DNA of 64,000 nt from Chloroflexota bacterium (GTDB taxonomy: Bacteria; Chloroflexota; Anaerolineae; Aggregatilineales; Phototrophicaceae): positions 60,063 to 124,062 of the forward strand of contig JACRPS010000002.1 of the NCBI GenBank assembly GCA_016223085.1, given 5' to 3'. The position numbers and the translations under genes were made by a program. Below are positions 41,172 to 50,085 of this stretch, piece by piece (position 1 is the first letter of the stretch; every line of letters begins with the position of its first letter). The notes under the pieces were generated by a model that saw nothing but the letters and a program-made list of their open reading frames with translations, was not told the DNA's origin and ran no database searches.

Positions 41172-41244
41172 TTATAATCCTCTCCCACAGTCATGCAGGC
41201 CAGAGGCGGCCTGCGGTTGATAGTCATTACTACGAGGATTATAA
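41172..41244 (-). promoter_or_regulatory. Inverted repeat sequestering the lpd ribosome site
   Basis: On the minus strand the leader starts TTATAATCCTC (41244-41234) and ends GAGGATTATAA (41182-41172) directly before the ATG. The two arms are perfectly complementary over 11 bases and enclose a 51-base loop that itself holds GCAGGCC/GGCCTGC. The 3' arm contains the likely Shine-Dalgarno GAGGA. Folding would hide it. The upstream arm also reads TATAAT as a possible -10, in which case it would not be fully transcribed. Confidence 0.55.
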
Positions 41245-41371
41245 CGCACCGGGCCGGGGAATGCCTTCCACAGGACTGGTTTGGCCGGCGCAGGAAATAG
41301 AGTTTTCTGTATTAGGAATGGCAACGGAGCGGGGTGGTTTTGAGGCGGGTAACGCCGGTAATGGATAGCTT

Positions 41372-41929
41372 CTAAAGCTGTTCTTCAGGGAAAATATCCT
41401 TCACGGCCAGGGTGAAACCAGGCAGCACCTCGCCGCCATCCAGCACACCATCAATGCCGATGGTTCTTGGAGCAGCATTTGGCGCATAGACTTCGACCTG
41501 CTTCCTGTCCGGGTTAACGACCCAGACCATCGTGCCAGCGCGAAGATAATTCACGACCTTAAAACGCATATCGCTTTCGTCATTCGTCGGCGAGAGAACT
41601 TCGACGGCCAGATCAGGCGCAATCGGATTATATGCTTCACGCGAGGGCTGTGGCTGCCGCTGTTTGGATACAAAGGCCACATCAGGAATATAACGCTCGC
41701 CGGATACCCGGTAGCCGCCGTCCGTGCCGGTCACATAACCCAGATCATGCTGCTCGACAAAAACCAGCATTCGTCCACCAACACGCATTCCGAGAAGTGA
41801 CGAATAATTATTGGAAACTACTGCAACAATCTCCCCCCCGATGAATTCAAACAGGCGCTCGTGGTTTTCCGGCAGCGTGACAAAGGTGTCAAATTCTTCG
41901 ACTGTTACGGGTTTTGTCTGTGCGACCAT
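41372..41929 (-). CDS. Uma2-family protein (DUF820), second copy
   Basis: 185-residue Uma2 protein with EFIGGEIVAVVSNNYSSLLG, RYIPDVAFVSKQRQ and APDLAVEVLSPTNDESDMRFKVVNYLRAGTMVWVVNPDRKQVEVY, the same active-site layout as the copy at 38281. The two are not close duplicates. Start at 41929 follows AGGACAGGA; 14 upstream codons are discounted. It stands alone, as Uma2 genes usually do. Confidence 0.85.
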   Translation of the reverse strand: MVAQTKPVTVEEFDTFVTLPENHERLFEFIGGEIVAVVSNNYSSLLGMRVGGRMLVFVEQHDLGYVTGTDGGYRVSGERYIPDVAFVSKQRQPQPSREAYNPIAPDLAVEVLSPTNDESDMRFKVVNYLRAGTMVWVVNPDRKQVEVYAPNAAPRTIGIDGVLDGGEVLPGFTLAVKDIFPEEQL

Positions 41930-41998
41930 CGTCCTGTCCTCGCCCTTTTGGGCGCGTATAACACAGTCCATTCAGGTGGATTCTAGCCGCAGCCGGGC

Positions 41999-42004
41999 TA
42001 TAAT
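41999..42004 (+). promoter_or_regulatory. Possible -10 element of the aldo/keto reductase gene
   Basis: A perfect TATAAT lies about 40 bases before the ATG at 42045. No good -35 hexamer is found at normal spacing, so this is tentative. Confidence 0.35.
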
Positions 42005-42044
42005 CGCGCAAACATTTTTGAAACCTGTTTGAGGAGAGTTACTG

Positions 42045-43031
42045 ATGCAATACCGCGAATTAGGCCGCACCGGCTGGAAGGTGTCGGAGATCAGCTTTGG
42101 CGCGTGGGCGATTGGCTCGGCCTGGGGCGAGGTGGATGACCGCGAGTCGCTGGCCGCGCTGCACCGTTCGATTGATCTGGGCGTGAACTTCATTGACACC
42201 GCCGACGTGTATGGCGACGGCCACAGCGAACGGCTGATCGCGCAGGTCAAACGCGAGCGCCCGGGCGAGGAAATCATCGTCGCCACCAAAGCCGGTCGCC
42301 GTCTGCCGAAACAGGTGCCGGAAGGTTACACCGCCGAAAACCTCACCGACTGGATAGACCGCAGCCGGCAAAATCTCGAAACTGACTGCCTCGATCTGGT
42401 GCAGCTTCACTGTCCACCGACCGAGGTATATTATATGCCGGAGGTGTTTGGTATTCTGGACGATCTGGTGAAGGCCGGCAAAATCCGCTACTACGGCGTC
42501 AGCGTGGAAAAGGTCGAAGAGGCATTGAAGGCGATTGAATACCCGAACGTCCAGACGGTACAGATCATCTTCAACATGTTCCGCCACCGCCCCGCTGAGC
42601 TGTTTTTCCCGGAGGCGAAACGGCGCAAAGTCGGCATCCTGGCGCGCGTGCCGCTGGCAAGCGGCCTGCTGACCGGCAAAATGACACCCAACAGCACCTT
42701 CGCCGCCGACGATCACCGCAACTTCAACCGCTACGGCGAGTCGTTCGACCGGGGCGAAACTTTCTCAGGCGTGGACTACGACACCGGCTTGCAGGCGGTC
42801 GAAGAACTGAAGGCGCTGAACAAAAACGGTGGCACGATGGCGCAGTTCGCGCTGCGCTGGATTTTGATGTTCGACGCCGTGACCTGCGCCATCCCTGGCG
42901 CGAAACGGCCATTGCAGGCCGAGGACAACGTGGCCGCCGCTGACCTGCCGCCGCTGACCGAGGTACAGATGGCGCGCATCCGTGAAATCTACGGCAAGTA
43001 TATTCGGGCGCAGGTGCATCACCGGTGGTAG
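42045..43031 (+). CDS. Aldo/keto reductase
   Basis: NADPH-dependent carbonyl reductase of the YajO/Tas-like class, 328 residues, TIM barrel. D51 and Y56 lie in FIDTADVYGDGHSERL, the catalytic Lys in IIVATKAGRRL and the His in LVQLHCPPTEV. GVSVEKVEEALKA and the C-terminal IPGAKRPLQAEDN (cofactor-binding) complete the pattern. Ribosome site GAGGAGAG. Followed by a palindrome and the P1 peptidase gene on the same strand. Substrate unknown. Confidence 0.9.
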   Translation: MQYRELGRTGWKVSEISFGAWAIGSAWGEVDDRESLAALHRSIDLGVNFIDTADVYGDGHSERLIAQVKRERPGEEIIVATKAGRRLPKQVPEGYTAENLTDWIDRSRQNLETDCLDLVQLHCPPTEVYYMPEVFGILDDLVKAGKIRYYGVSVEKVEEALKAIEYPNVQTVQIIFNMFRHRPAELFFPEAKRRKVGILARVPLASGLLTGKMTPNSTFAADDHRNFNRYGESFDRGETFSGVDYDTGLQAVEELKALNKNGGTMAQFALRWILMFDAVTCAIPGAKRPLQAEDNVAAADLPPLTEVQMARIREIYGKYIRAQVHHRW

Positions 43032-43050
43032 TTGATATTTGATCGAATCC

Positions 43051-43080
43051 GTAGGGGCGGGTTTCTAAACCCGCCCCTGC
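43051..43080. repeat. Palindromic element GTAGGGGCGGGTTT type
   Basis: GTAGGGGCGGGTTT faces AAACCCGCCCCTGC across a CT centre, between the reductase and peptidase genes. It may also act as a partial terminator. Confidence 0.7.
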
Positions 43081-43108
43081 ACCGTAATTTGAAAGGAATC
43101 CCTTCATC

Positions 43109-44191
43109 TTGACTCGTTTACGCGATCTGGGCGTTGTCCCCGGTTATCTGCCGACCGGTCCCCACAACGCCATCACCGACGTGCCCGGTGTGCGCGTGGG
43201 GCACGTCACACTCATTTCCGGTGAGGGCAGGCTGACCCCCGGCACTGGCCCGGTACGCACCGGCGTGACAGCCATTTTGCCGCACGACGGCAACCTGTAC
43301 CGCCAGAAAGTGGCCGCCGCCGCCAAGACGATCAACGGTTTTGGCAAAGCAACGGGTTTTGAGCAAATCCGCGAGCGCGGCGTGATCGAAACGCCAATCA
43401 TCCTGACCAACACGCTCAACGTGGGCCGTGCCGCCGATGCGCTGGTATCCTATATGCTGCGCGACAACCCGGATATTGGCATTACCACCGGCACAGTCTG
43501 CCCGGTGGTGGGCGAATGTAATGATGGCTTCGTAAACGACATTCAGGGGCGGCATGTCCATCAGGAACATGTCTGGCAGGCGATTGAAACCGCTTGTGAT
43601 GGCGCGGTAGCGGAAGGTAACGTTGGCGCGGGCACGGGGACGCAGTGTTTCCAGTTTAAGGGCGGCATTGGCACGGCGTCGCGCCACGTCGGAGCGTTCA
43701 CGCTGGGCGCGCTGGTACAGTCGAATTACGGCTTACGCCGCGATCTGCTGGTACTGGGCGCGCCGATTGGCCGGCACTTTCTGGACAAGCTGCTGCCACA
43801 GCCTGGCCCCGGCTCCATTATGATGGTGCTGGCAACCGACGCGCCGTTTGACTCGCGCCAACTGGAACGGCTGGCGGCGCGGGCAGCGTTTGGGCTGGCA
43901 CGCACCGGCTCATTTTGCCAGGACGGCAGCGGCGATTTTGTGATCGCTTTTTCGACCGCCAATCCCTGGCCGCACGACGCGCTGCCCGACGACGTGCAGA
44001 TGGTAACGCGCATGGCCGAATCCGGTACGGTCATGGATGACTTTTTCCTGGCGGTGGTGGAAGCCATCGAGGAAGCGATTCTCAATTCACTGGTCGCGGC
44101 GCAAACGCTGACCGGACGCGACGGCAACACGCTGTTTGCCATTCCGCACGATCAACTGGTCGAACTGCTGCGGCGCTACAGGCGACTTTAA
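43109..44191 (+). CDS. P1-family aminopeptidase (DmpA-like)
   Basis: Autoprocessing N-terminal-nucleophile hydrolase of peptidase family P1 (DmpA/BapA), cleaving N-terminal or beta-amino-acid residues. About 360 residues. N-terminal NAITDVPGVRVGHVTL, then a GNVGAGTGTQCFQFKGGIGTASR segment, and ALARTGSFCQDGSGDFVIAFSTAN where the family's self-cleavage at Gly-Ser is expected. Start is TTG at 43109 with GAAAGGA upstream. No ATG fits better. Confidence 0.85.
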   Translation: MTRLRDLGVVPGYLPTGPHNAITDVPGVRVGHVTLISGEGRLTPGTGPVRTGVTAILPHDGNLYRQKVAAAAKTINGFGKATGFEQIRERGVIETPIILTNTLNVGRAADALVSYMLRDNPDIGITTGTVCPVVGECNDGFVNDIQGRHVHQEHVWQAIETACDGAVAEGNVGAGTGTQCFQFKGGIGTASRHVGAFTLGALVQSNYGLRRDLLVLGAPIGRHFLDKLLPQPGPGSIMMVLATDAPFDSRQLERLAARAAFGLARTGSFCQDGSGDFVIAFSTANPWPHDALPDDVQMVTRMAESGTVMDDFFLAVVEAIEEAILNSLVAAQTLTGRDGNTLFAIPHDQLVELLRRYRRL

Positions 44192-44195
44192 AACA

Positions 44196-44321
44196 GTAGG
44201 GGCGAACCGGCGGTTCGCCCCTATCTCCTTTGCGCCTTTGCCCCCTCGCGTCTTTGCGTTACGCTTTTTCTTCTGCCCCTCTGTGCCTCTGAATCTCTGA
44301 GACTCTGCGTTATGCTTTCAT
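44196..44321. repeat. Palindrome and CTTTGCG low-complexity repeat between convergent genes
   Basis: GTAGGGGCGAACC at 44196-44208 pairs with 44212-44224. Then CTTTGCGCCTTTGCCCC, CTTTGCGTTACGCTTTTTC, and CTCTGTGCCTCTGAATCTC continue to 44320, the same class as 5550-5655. Confidence 0.7.
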
Positions 44322-45239
44322 CTAAAATCCTGGCAGCGCGCGCAGCAGTTGGCGGAAAGCGTAATGCTTCTGGCGGCTAGCTGGACGCAACAGGTAATAG
44401 GCCGCGCCGGGGCCAATCCGCACCAGACAGTTAAACGCCAGAATTCCTTTATAGAGCGCCGCTGTTACGCTACCGTAGTTCTTACGGAAAAACTGCACGC
44501 GGCTGCGGTACAGCCGGATGAGCGTTTCCACCTTCACTGCCTTGCTGCTGCCGCCCCACAGATGCACCGTCTCCACGTCCGGCGTGAACAGGATTTCCCA
44601 GCCGGCCTGTTTGAAGCGGTAGCACCAGTCCACTTCTTCCGAATACATAAAGAACCCTTCGTCCAGCAGCCCCACCTGCTGGATCGCCTCCGCGCGCACC
44701 AGCATAAACGCGCCCATAATCACATCCACTGCGCGTGTATCGCTGTAGTCCCAATCGGTCATCATGTAGCGGCCAAAGATTTTGCTCCTGGGAAACAGCT
44801 TATCCAGCCCCAGCGCGATATAAGCCTCAGTCGCCAGCGTGGGGAACATCGAACACGACGGCTGCAGGCGGCCATCCTCGTAGAGCAGCTTGCAGCCGGC
44901 CATGCCCGCTTGCGGGTGGGCGTCCATAAACTGCACCATGTAATCAATCGTATTGTCCTTAACAAAGGCATCGCTGTTGAGCAGCAGCACGTAACGCCCG
45001 GTCGCCAGCTTAATGGCCTGGTTGTTGGCGCGGGCGAAACCGACGTTGTCGGTATTGGCGATCAAATGCACGTAGGGGAACTCGCGGCGAACCCGGTCCA
45101 CGCTGCCATCAGTCGAGGCGTTATCCACCACCCATACCTCGTAGGAAACCTGCCTGGTCGTCGTTTCCACGCAGCGCAAACACTTCGCCAGCAGGTCGCT
45201 GGTATTCCAGTTCACAATAATGATGGACACGTCCGGCAT
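44322..45239 (-). CDS. Glycosyltransferase family 2 (rhamnosyl-transferase-like)
   Basis: Cytoplasmic or membrane-associated inverting glycosyltransferase, 305 residues. SIIIVNWNTSDLLAKCLRCVE and VVDNASTDGSVDRVRREF begin the GT-A fold; LLNSDAFV is the DxD-like site; VDVIMGAFMLVRAEAI, DEGFFMYSEEVDWCYRFKQAGWEI (ED catalytic region) and a basic membrane-associated C-terminus follow. The wording matches WbbL-type rhamnosyltransferases for cell-surface polysaccharide. No polysaccharide cluster adjoins; an RmlC-like gene is 18 kb away. Confidence 0.88.
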   Translation of the reverse strand: MPDVSIIIVNWNTSDLLAKCLRCVETTTRQVSYEVWVVDNASTDGSVDRVRREFPYVHLIANTDNVGFARANNQAIKLATGRYVLLLNSDAFVKDNTIDYMVQFMDAHPQAGMAGCKLLYEDGRLQPSCSMFPTLATEAYIALGLDKLFPRSKIFGRYMMTDWDYSDTRAVDVIMGAFMLVRAEAIQQVGLLDEGFFMYSEEVDWCYRFKQAGWEILFTPDVETVHLWGGSSKAVKVETLIRLYRSRVQFFRKNYGSVTAALYKGILAFNCLVRIGPGAAYYLLRPASRQKHYAFRQLLRALPGF

Positions 45240-45505
45240 AAATAATTGTCCCCTTGGCGCAATTTCTGTACAATTTGTAAACGTCTGGCCTTGCTTAAGC
45301 CTTACGCATTTCAGTTATAATTGACGATAGCTTGATCTGCTGCTCCAGATAATTAATTTATTGTGGGTTGAAGCGCCCGCAGATGGCAGCAGCGGACAAA
45401 CATGTTATGCTGTAGAGTAGCGAATCGGGGCGCTGCGACTGGAACACCCATACGGCGGGCACGATGGGGCGTGACCCACCCTATCCACTTTACAAAGGGG
45501 AGTGT
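45240..45505. other. Intergenic region with possible promoter of the receiver gene
   Basis: AT-rich in part. TATAAT at 45316-45321 is a perfect -10; TTGCTT lies 19 bases upstream, so it is a weak promoter pair. No gene seen in the region; the divergent glycosyltransferase promoter must also lie here. Confidence 0.4.
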
Positions 45506-45928
45506 ATGTCAACGTGGATGCTGGTTGAAGACGAGCCAGACATGTATGAAATGGTACTGGCAATGTATGAAATCCTGGGGGTTCACGGGGTTTCATTCAC
45601 CAACGGCGAGGAGGCGCTGGACTGGATTGAAGAAGTGGATAAGGGATTCGCCAGTGATGAAGTGCCGGAACTGGCGCTGCTGGACATCCGTCTGCCCGGT
45701 CAGGCCAGCGGGCCGGACGTTGGCGCGCGCCTGCGTAAAAGCCCGGTGCTCAAAAACGCGGCCATTGTCCTGATGACCGCCTATCGCCTGACGCCGCAGG
45801 AAGAAAAAGCGATTATTAGGAAGGCACATGCCGATTTGTTTTTGTACAAGCCGCTGCCCAACCAGCCGCAGTTGGCAACAATGCTCAACGATGTGATCGC
45901 GCGGCGGCACAGCAAACAACGTAAATAG
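45506..45928 (+). CDS. Stand-alone response-regulator receiver protein
   Basis: 140-residue CheY-like receiver with no output domain. VEDEPDMYEMV gives the acidic pocket, D-containing LALLDIRLPG the phosphorylation site, LMTAYR the switch Thr and LYKPLP the conserved Lys. ATG at 45506 follows AAAGGGGA. No histidine kinase adjoins, so the partner is encoded elsewhere. A methionine aminopeptidase gene follows 44 bases later. Confidence 0.9.
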   Translation: MSTWMLVEDEPDMYEMVLAMYEILGVHGVSFTNGEEALDWIEEVDKGFASDEVPELALLDIRLPGQASGPDVGARLRKSPVLKNAAIVLMTAYRLTPQEEKAIIRKAHADLFLYKPLPNQPQLATMLNDVIARRHSKQRK

Positions 45929-45972
45929 AGACACGGGCTGGCGTGTTTCGATCATCGTACTAAAGGAACGCC

Positions 45973-46716
45973 ATGTCTATCGATTCGGAGAAAGACCTGA
46001 TCGGCCTGCTGCGGGTTGGCAAGGTCGTGGGGATAACCCTCAAAAAAATGCTGGAAAGTGTCCGCCCTGGTATGACCACCGGCGAACTGGACGCGATTGG
46101 CGCGGAACTGCTGAAAAAGGAAGGCGCCCGCTCTGCCCCGATCATCACCTATAAGTTCCCCGGCTCAACCTGCATCAGTCTGAACGACGAAGCGGCGCAC
46201 GGCATCCCCGGCGACCGCGTGATTCAGGTGGGCGATCTGGTGAATATTGATGTATCGGCGGAACTGGACGGGTATTTTGCCGATACCGGTGCGACGATCC
46301 CGATGACGCCGGTGGAGCCGGTCAAGCAGCAGTTGGCCGACTGCACCCGGTTGGCGCTGGAAAAAGGGCTGGCGGTCGCCAAAGCCGGCAACCGCATCTT
46401 CGAGATCGGCAGGGCGATGGAAAACGAAGTCCGGCGCTGCGGCTTCCGCATCATCCGTGACCTGCCCGGTCATGGGGTGGGGCGCAAGCTGCACGAGCCG
46501 CCGAGCGTACCGGGATTCTTTAACAAACGTGCCAACGAAGTTTTGCGCGAAGGGCTGGTCATCACCATCGAGCCGTTTGTCTCCACCCGCGCCAGCCACA
46601 TTGTCACCGCGCCTGACGGCTGGACTCTGAAAACGCCCGACGGTAGCCCGGCGGCGCAGTACGAGCACACGGTGGTTATCACCAAAGACCGCCCGATTCT
46701 GGTCACGGCGGTGTAA
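45973..46716 (+). CDS. map: Methionine aminopeptidase, type I
   Basis: Removes initiator methionine from nascent proteins. The 247-residue pita-bread enzyme has STCISLNDEAAHGIPG, then metal ligands in VNIDVSAELDGYFADTGAT (two Asp), LPGHGVGRKLHE (His), TIEPFV (Glu) and YEHTVVI (Glu). AAAGGAA ribosome site. It is a canonical single-domain type I form without a zinc-binding N-terminal extension. Confidence 0.95.
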   Translation: MSIDSEKDLIGLLRVGKVVGITLKKMLESVRPGMTTGELDAIGAELLKKEGARSAPIITYKFPGSTCISLNDEAAHGIPGDRVIQVGDLVNIDVSAELDGYFADTGATIPMTPVEPVKQQLADCTRLALEKGLAVAKAGNRIFEIGRAMENEVRRCGFRIIRDLPGHGVGRKLHEPPSVPGFFNKRANEVLREGLVITIEPFVSTRASHIVTAPDGWTLKTPDGSPAAQYEHTVVITKDRPILVTAV

Positions 46717-46921
46717 TGTGAGTCAGGGGCGTACTGGCGGGTTGCCCCTGTCCCCTCTGCCACCCCGGTTATTCCAGCACAGCCAAGCGGTAACCCAGTC
46801 TCAAATGGCGTTGGTCATGTATTGGTTTCTGTCCCTGTTGACTAACGGGTGGGGACGCGGCCTGTACGATGAACACAACCGTTGCTACACTGGTTGTGAA
46901 ACCTGACACAAGGGGGATTCA

Positions 46922-48400
46922 ATGCGGAACTATTTCCCGCTTATCTTCTTCCTGCTGCTGGTGCTGCCGGTACGGGCGCAGGAGGCGCGCTTTGAAAAGC
47001 TGGACCGGTGTCCACCCTGGTTCCGGGTGGATCTGCTCCAGATTGAGTGTGGCTTCCTGCACGTGCCCGAAGACCGGAGCCACCCCGATACCAATGTGAT
47101 TAAGCTGGCGGTGGCGATCTACCGCAGCGGCTACAACCCGGATGCGCGGGACGCGACGGTGGTGCTGGGAGGCGGGCCGGGTGGCGCGGTGGTGGGCGCT
47201 TCCGGCGCAATGATGGGTTCCGGCCTGGGCAGCTTCCTGCGGCATGGTGATGTGATTTTCTTTGACCAGCGCGGCACCGGCTTTTCCGAACCGTCACTGG
47301 AGTGCCCGGAAGTGGACCTGGGTGAAGCGTGGCAGTTGGCGCGCAGCCTGCCGCTGGACGAGATGGTGCAGAAAAACACGGAAACAGCACGGCTGTGCCG
47401 CGACCGGCTGCTGAAACAGGGCGTGAACCTGAGCGCGTACACCAGCGCCGCCAGCGCCGCCGACGTGGCTGACCTGGCTGATGCGCTCGGTTACGAGCAG
47501 GTGAATCTTTACGGCGGTTCGTATGGTACGCGGCTGGCGCTGACCATCATGCGCGATTACCCGGCCATCGTCCGCAGCGCGATTCTGGACTCGACCCTGC
47601 CCGTGCAGGCCAACCTGTACGCGGAAATGGGCGCGAACGTTGAGCGCGTGTTCGACGTGCTGTTTGACGGCTGCGCCGGCAGCGAAAAATGCGCCACCGC
47701 TTACCCTGATCTCGAAGTGGCCTTCTACGATCTGATTGAACGGCTGAATGCTAAGCCTGTCATTGTGCCACTGGCGAATCCGCTGACCGGCCAGATCAGC
47801 GACGTGGTGTTTGACGGCTACCGGTTTGGCAGCGTCATTTTCCGCAGCCTGTACAGCACCGACACGATTCCGCTGCTGCCGCGCTTGATTAACCGCGCCG
47901 CCGCCGGCGATTTTAGTGGGCTGGCCCAGGGCGCGGGGCTGGCGCTGTATGCGTTTGTGTCCATAGCCGATGGCGTGAGCTACTCGGTGAATTGCAGCGA
48001 AGAACTGCCGTTTTACGATCTGGACGCGGTGCGGACTGCCAACGCCAGCCTGCAGCCGATGGTGCGCGACCTGATTAACGCGCAGGCAGCGGCGGTATTT
48101 AACATTTGCGCCGGCTGGGGCGCGAAGCCGCTGACGGCGCTTGAAAACCAGCCGGTGACGAGCGATATTCCTACGCTGGTGCTGGCGGGCGAATATGACC
48201 CGATCACACCGCCCGCCTGGGGCAAACAGGTTGCCGAAACACTCAGCCACAGCTATTTTTACCAGTTCCCCGGTGTGGGGCACGGCGTGGTTACGGCCAG
48301 CCGGTGCGGCGCGCGTATCGCCTTCGCTTTTCTGGAGAATCCGGCAGTTGAGCCTGATGCGGCCTGCATCACCGGGATGAATCCGCCGCGCTTCCGCTAA
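46922..48400 (+). CDS. Secreted alpha/beta hydrolase (TAP-like)
   Basis: Exported hydrolase related to tripeptidyl aminopeptidases of the SCO7095/TAP type, 492 residues with signal peptide (FPLIFFLLLVLPVRAQ). VVLGGGPGGAVVG is the oxyanion strand-turn, DVIFFDQRGTGFSEPS, nucleophile Ser in LYGGSYGTRLAL, acid Asp in VLAGEYDPITP and His in FPGVGHGV. Cysteine pairs in the lid fit an extracytoplasmic location. Substrate unknown; peptides or esters. Confidence 0.87.
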   Translation: MRNYFPLIFFLLLVLPVRAQEARFEKLDRCPPWFRVDLLQIECGFLHVPEDRSHPDTNVIKLAVAIYRSGYNPDARDATVVLGGGPGGAVVGASGAMMGSGLGSFLRHGDVIFFDQRGTGFSEPSLECPEVDLGEAWQLARSLPLDEMVQKNTETARLCRDRLLKQGVNLSAYTSAASAADVADLADALGYEQVNLYGGSYGTRLALTIMRDYPAIVRSAILDSTLPVQANLYAEMGANVERVFDVLFDGCAGSEKCATAYPDLEVAFYDLIERLNAKPVIVPLANPLTGQISDVVFDGYRFGSVIFRSLYSTDTIPLLPRLINRAAAGDFSGLAQGAGLALYAFVSIADGVSYSVNCSEELPFYDLDAVRTANASLQPMVRDLINAQAAAVFNICAGWGAKPLTALENQPVTSDIPTLVLAGEYDPITPPAWGKQVAETLSHSYFYQFPGVGHGVVTASRCGARIAFAFLENPAVEPDAACITGMNPPRFR

Positions 48401-48422
48401 TCGTTGAGTGGTGAGGAATAAC

Positions 48423-48854
48423 ATGCGTCGAGGTGTGGATTACATCGGTGTCGGGGTTGGCGCGATCATCGTGGATGATGCTGGCAGGGTGTTTCTGGCA
48501 AAGCGCGGGCCGCAGGCCAAAAACGAGCGCGGCCTGTGGGAATTTCCCGGCGGCGCGGTGGAGTTTGGCGAAACCCTGCGCGACGCGCTGGCGCGCGAAA
48601 TCGGCGAGGAATACGGCATCACGATTGAAGTGGGCGACCTGCTGACCGTTACTGATCACATCCTGCCGGACGAAGGCCAGCACTGGGTATCGCCGTCGTA
48701 CATCTGCCGGATTGTGGCGGGCAGCCCGGCAATTCTGGAGCCGGAGAAGTGCAGCGACATGGGCTGGTTCGCGCTGGATGCCATCCCGGATGCGCTGACC
48801 CAGGTCACGCGGCATGACCTGGCGCTGTACCGCGATTACGTGACGCGCCGGTAA
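48423..48854 (+). CDS. NUDIX hydrolase
   Basis: 143-residue diphosphate hydrolase. The Nudix box is complete: GGAVEFGETLRDALAREIGEE with the final YGI. GVGAIIVDDAGRVFLAKRG begins the fold, and a QHWVSPSYICRI strand follows. ATG at 48423 has a TGAGGA ribosome site. Substrate (nucleotide, NADH or other) not determinable; ADP-ribose/NTP pyrophosphatase-type is usual. Confidence 0.9.
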   Translation: MRRGVDYIGVGVGAIIVDDAGRVFLAKRGPQAKNERGLWEFPGGAVEFGETLRDALAREIGEEYGITIEVGDLLTVTDHILPDEGQHWVSPSYICRIVAGSPAILEPEKCSDMGWFALDAIPDALTQVTRHDLALYRDYVTRR

Positions 48855-48940
48855 CGGTGGAGTGCCATCCCGGTTGTCGCAGCAACCGCGCCGGTACCGT
48901 TTCCGTATATACTGGTGACAGGAGCACAACGGGGGATGTT

Positions 48941-49990
48941 ATGCGAAAACTGCTCGCATTGGTGCTGATCGTCGTAGTGGTTGCGCCGCTGATTCTGGTG
49001 ACGTTGGGGTTTATGGCGGTGGACTCATGGATTCTCGACCGGGAGTTTTATGTCAACGCGCTCAGCAATGAACGACTCTACCAGGCGCTGTTGACCGACG
49101 AACTGCCGCGCCAGATGAACAGGGAAGTGTTAACCGAGGTGGACAGCCTGCCCGCCGGCGCGCTGAGCGCCGCGCTGCGGACGGTCGTCACGCCGGATTA
49201 CCTGCGCCAGCAGGCTGTCACCAACATCAACAGTTTTTTTGATTACATCGAAGGCCGCGCGCCCGCGCCCCAGCTATACCTGGACGTAACACCGATCAAA
49301 ACGCAGATCGCCGGGGAAGGCCGGGATAGCTTCGCCCGCGCCCTGGCGGAAAATCTGCCCGTCTGCACTGCCGGTCAGGAGGCGGTCGCCCCTGGCGGAA
49401 GCGTGATGCGCTGTCGTCCGGCGGACGTGACCGTAGGCGAAGCCGCCGCGCAGATCGAGGACGCGCTGCCGCGCCTGCTGGAAACTGCGCCGGACCGTAT
49501 CCCTATCGGCGAAGGGGTGGATGTCCAGAATGCCAACTGGTTAATCAACCTGACGCTGCGCAGCCAGCTTAACCAGGCGATTGGCGCGCTGCTGCTCATC
49601 AGTTTTCTGGCGTGGCTGGTCGCCGGGCTGATCGCCGGCAATACCTGGCGCGAGCGCCTGTTCTGGATGGGCGGGGCGCTGCTACTGCCGGCCATTCCGG
49701 CGGCGTTGGTGGGCGGCGCGTTCCTCAGCGCCCAGGCGGTGAACGCGATTGACGTGAACCTGAGCCGCAGCATCAGCTACAGTCCCACCTTTGAGCAGGC
49801 GATCATGGATGTGGTGCGTCCGGCACTGAACGCCAGCGGTAGTTCGCTGTTGGGCCTCGGCGCGGCGCTGACGCTGGTCGGCCTGATCTTCATCATCAGC
49901 GCCAGCCGGATGGAACCGGCCTACCATCGCCAGGGGCCGACGGTACTGGTTATGCCAGGGGGCACCAAAGCCAAACGCGATCAGGCGTAG
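48941..49990 (+). CDS. Membrane protein of unknown function
   Basis: 349 residues with an N-terminal membrane helix (LLALVLIVVVVAPLILVTLGF), a soluble extracytoplasmic domain (residues 30-200, helical) and three C-terminal helices (about residues 208-230, 240-265, 300-325) followed by a short basic tail. No named family. The extracytoplasmic part has an LPVCTAGQEAV...VMRCRP Cys pair. ATG at 48941 follows GGGGGATG; an upstream 28-codon extension is discounted. Terminated by a strong hairpin. Confidence 0.65.
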   Translation: MRKLLALVLIVVVVAPLILVTLGFMAVDSWILDREFYVNALSNERLYQALLTDELPRQMNREVLTEVDSLPAGALSAALRTVVTPDYLRQQAVTNINSFFDYIEGRAPAPQLYLDVTPIKTQIAGEGRDSFARALAENLPVCTAGQEAVAPGGSVMRCRPADVTVGEAAAQIEDALPRLLETAPDRIPIGEGVDVQNANWLINLTLRSQLNQAIGALLLISFLAWLVAGLIAGNTWRERLFWMGGALLLPAIPAALVGGAFLSAQAVNAIDVNLSRSISYSPTFEQAIMDVVRPALNASGSSLLGLGAALTLVGLIFIISASRMEPAYHRQGPTVLVMPGGTKAKRDQA

Positions 49991-50004
49991 CCCTCACCTG
50001 AATC

Positions 50005-50037
50005 AAACGGGACACATTTGTTCGTGTCCCGTTTTTT
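50005..50037. terminator. Intrinsic terminator between convergent genes
   Basis: AAACGGGACAC at 50005-50015 pairs with GTGTCCCGTTT at 50024-50034, then a T run. It follows the membrane-protein gene by 14 bases and is the most classical terminator in the window. Confidence 0.85.
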
Positions 50038-50044
50038 CCTTTTT

Positions 50045-50085
50045 GACGGACGACGCAAGACTAATGACTGAGGACTGACGACTCC
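50045..50085. repeat. Heptameric GACTAATGACT tract
   Basis: GACTAATGACTGAGGACTGACGACTCC lies between the terminator and the end of efp; 7-base period. Confidence 0.65.

Noticed and set aside
39783..41177. A 464-codon plus-strand frame opposite lpd
   Set aside because: The opposite strand encodes a clear dihydrolipoyl dehydrogenase; the frame product is Arg/His/Val rich with no recognisable domain.
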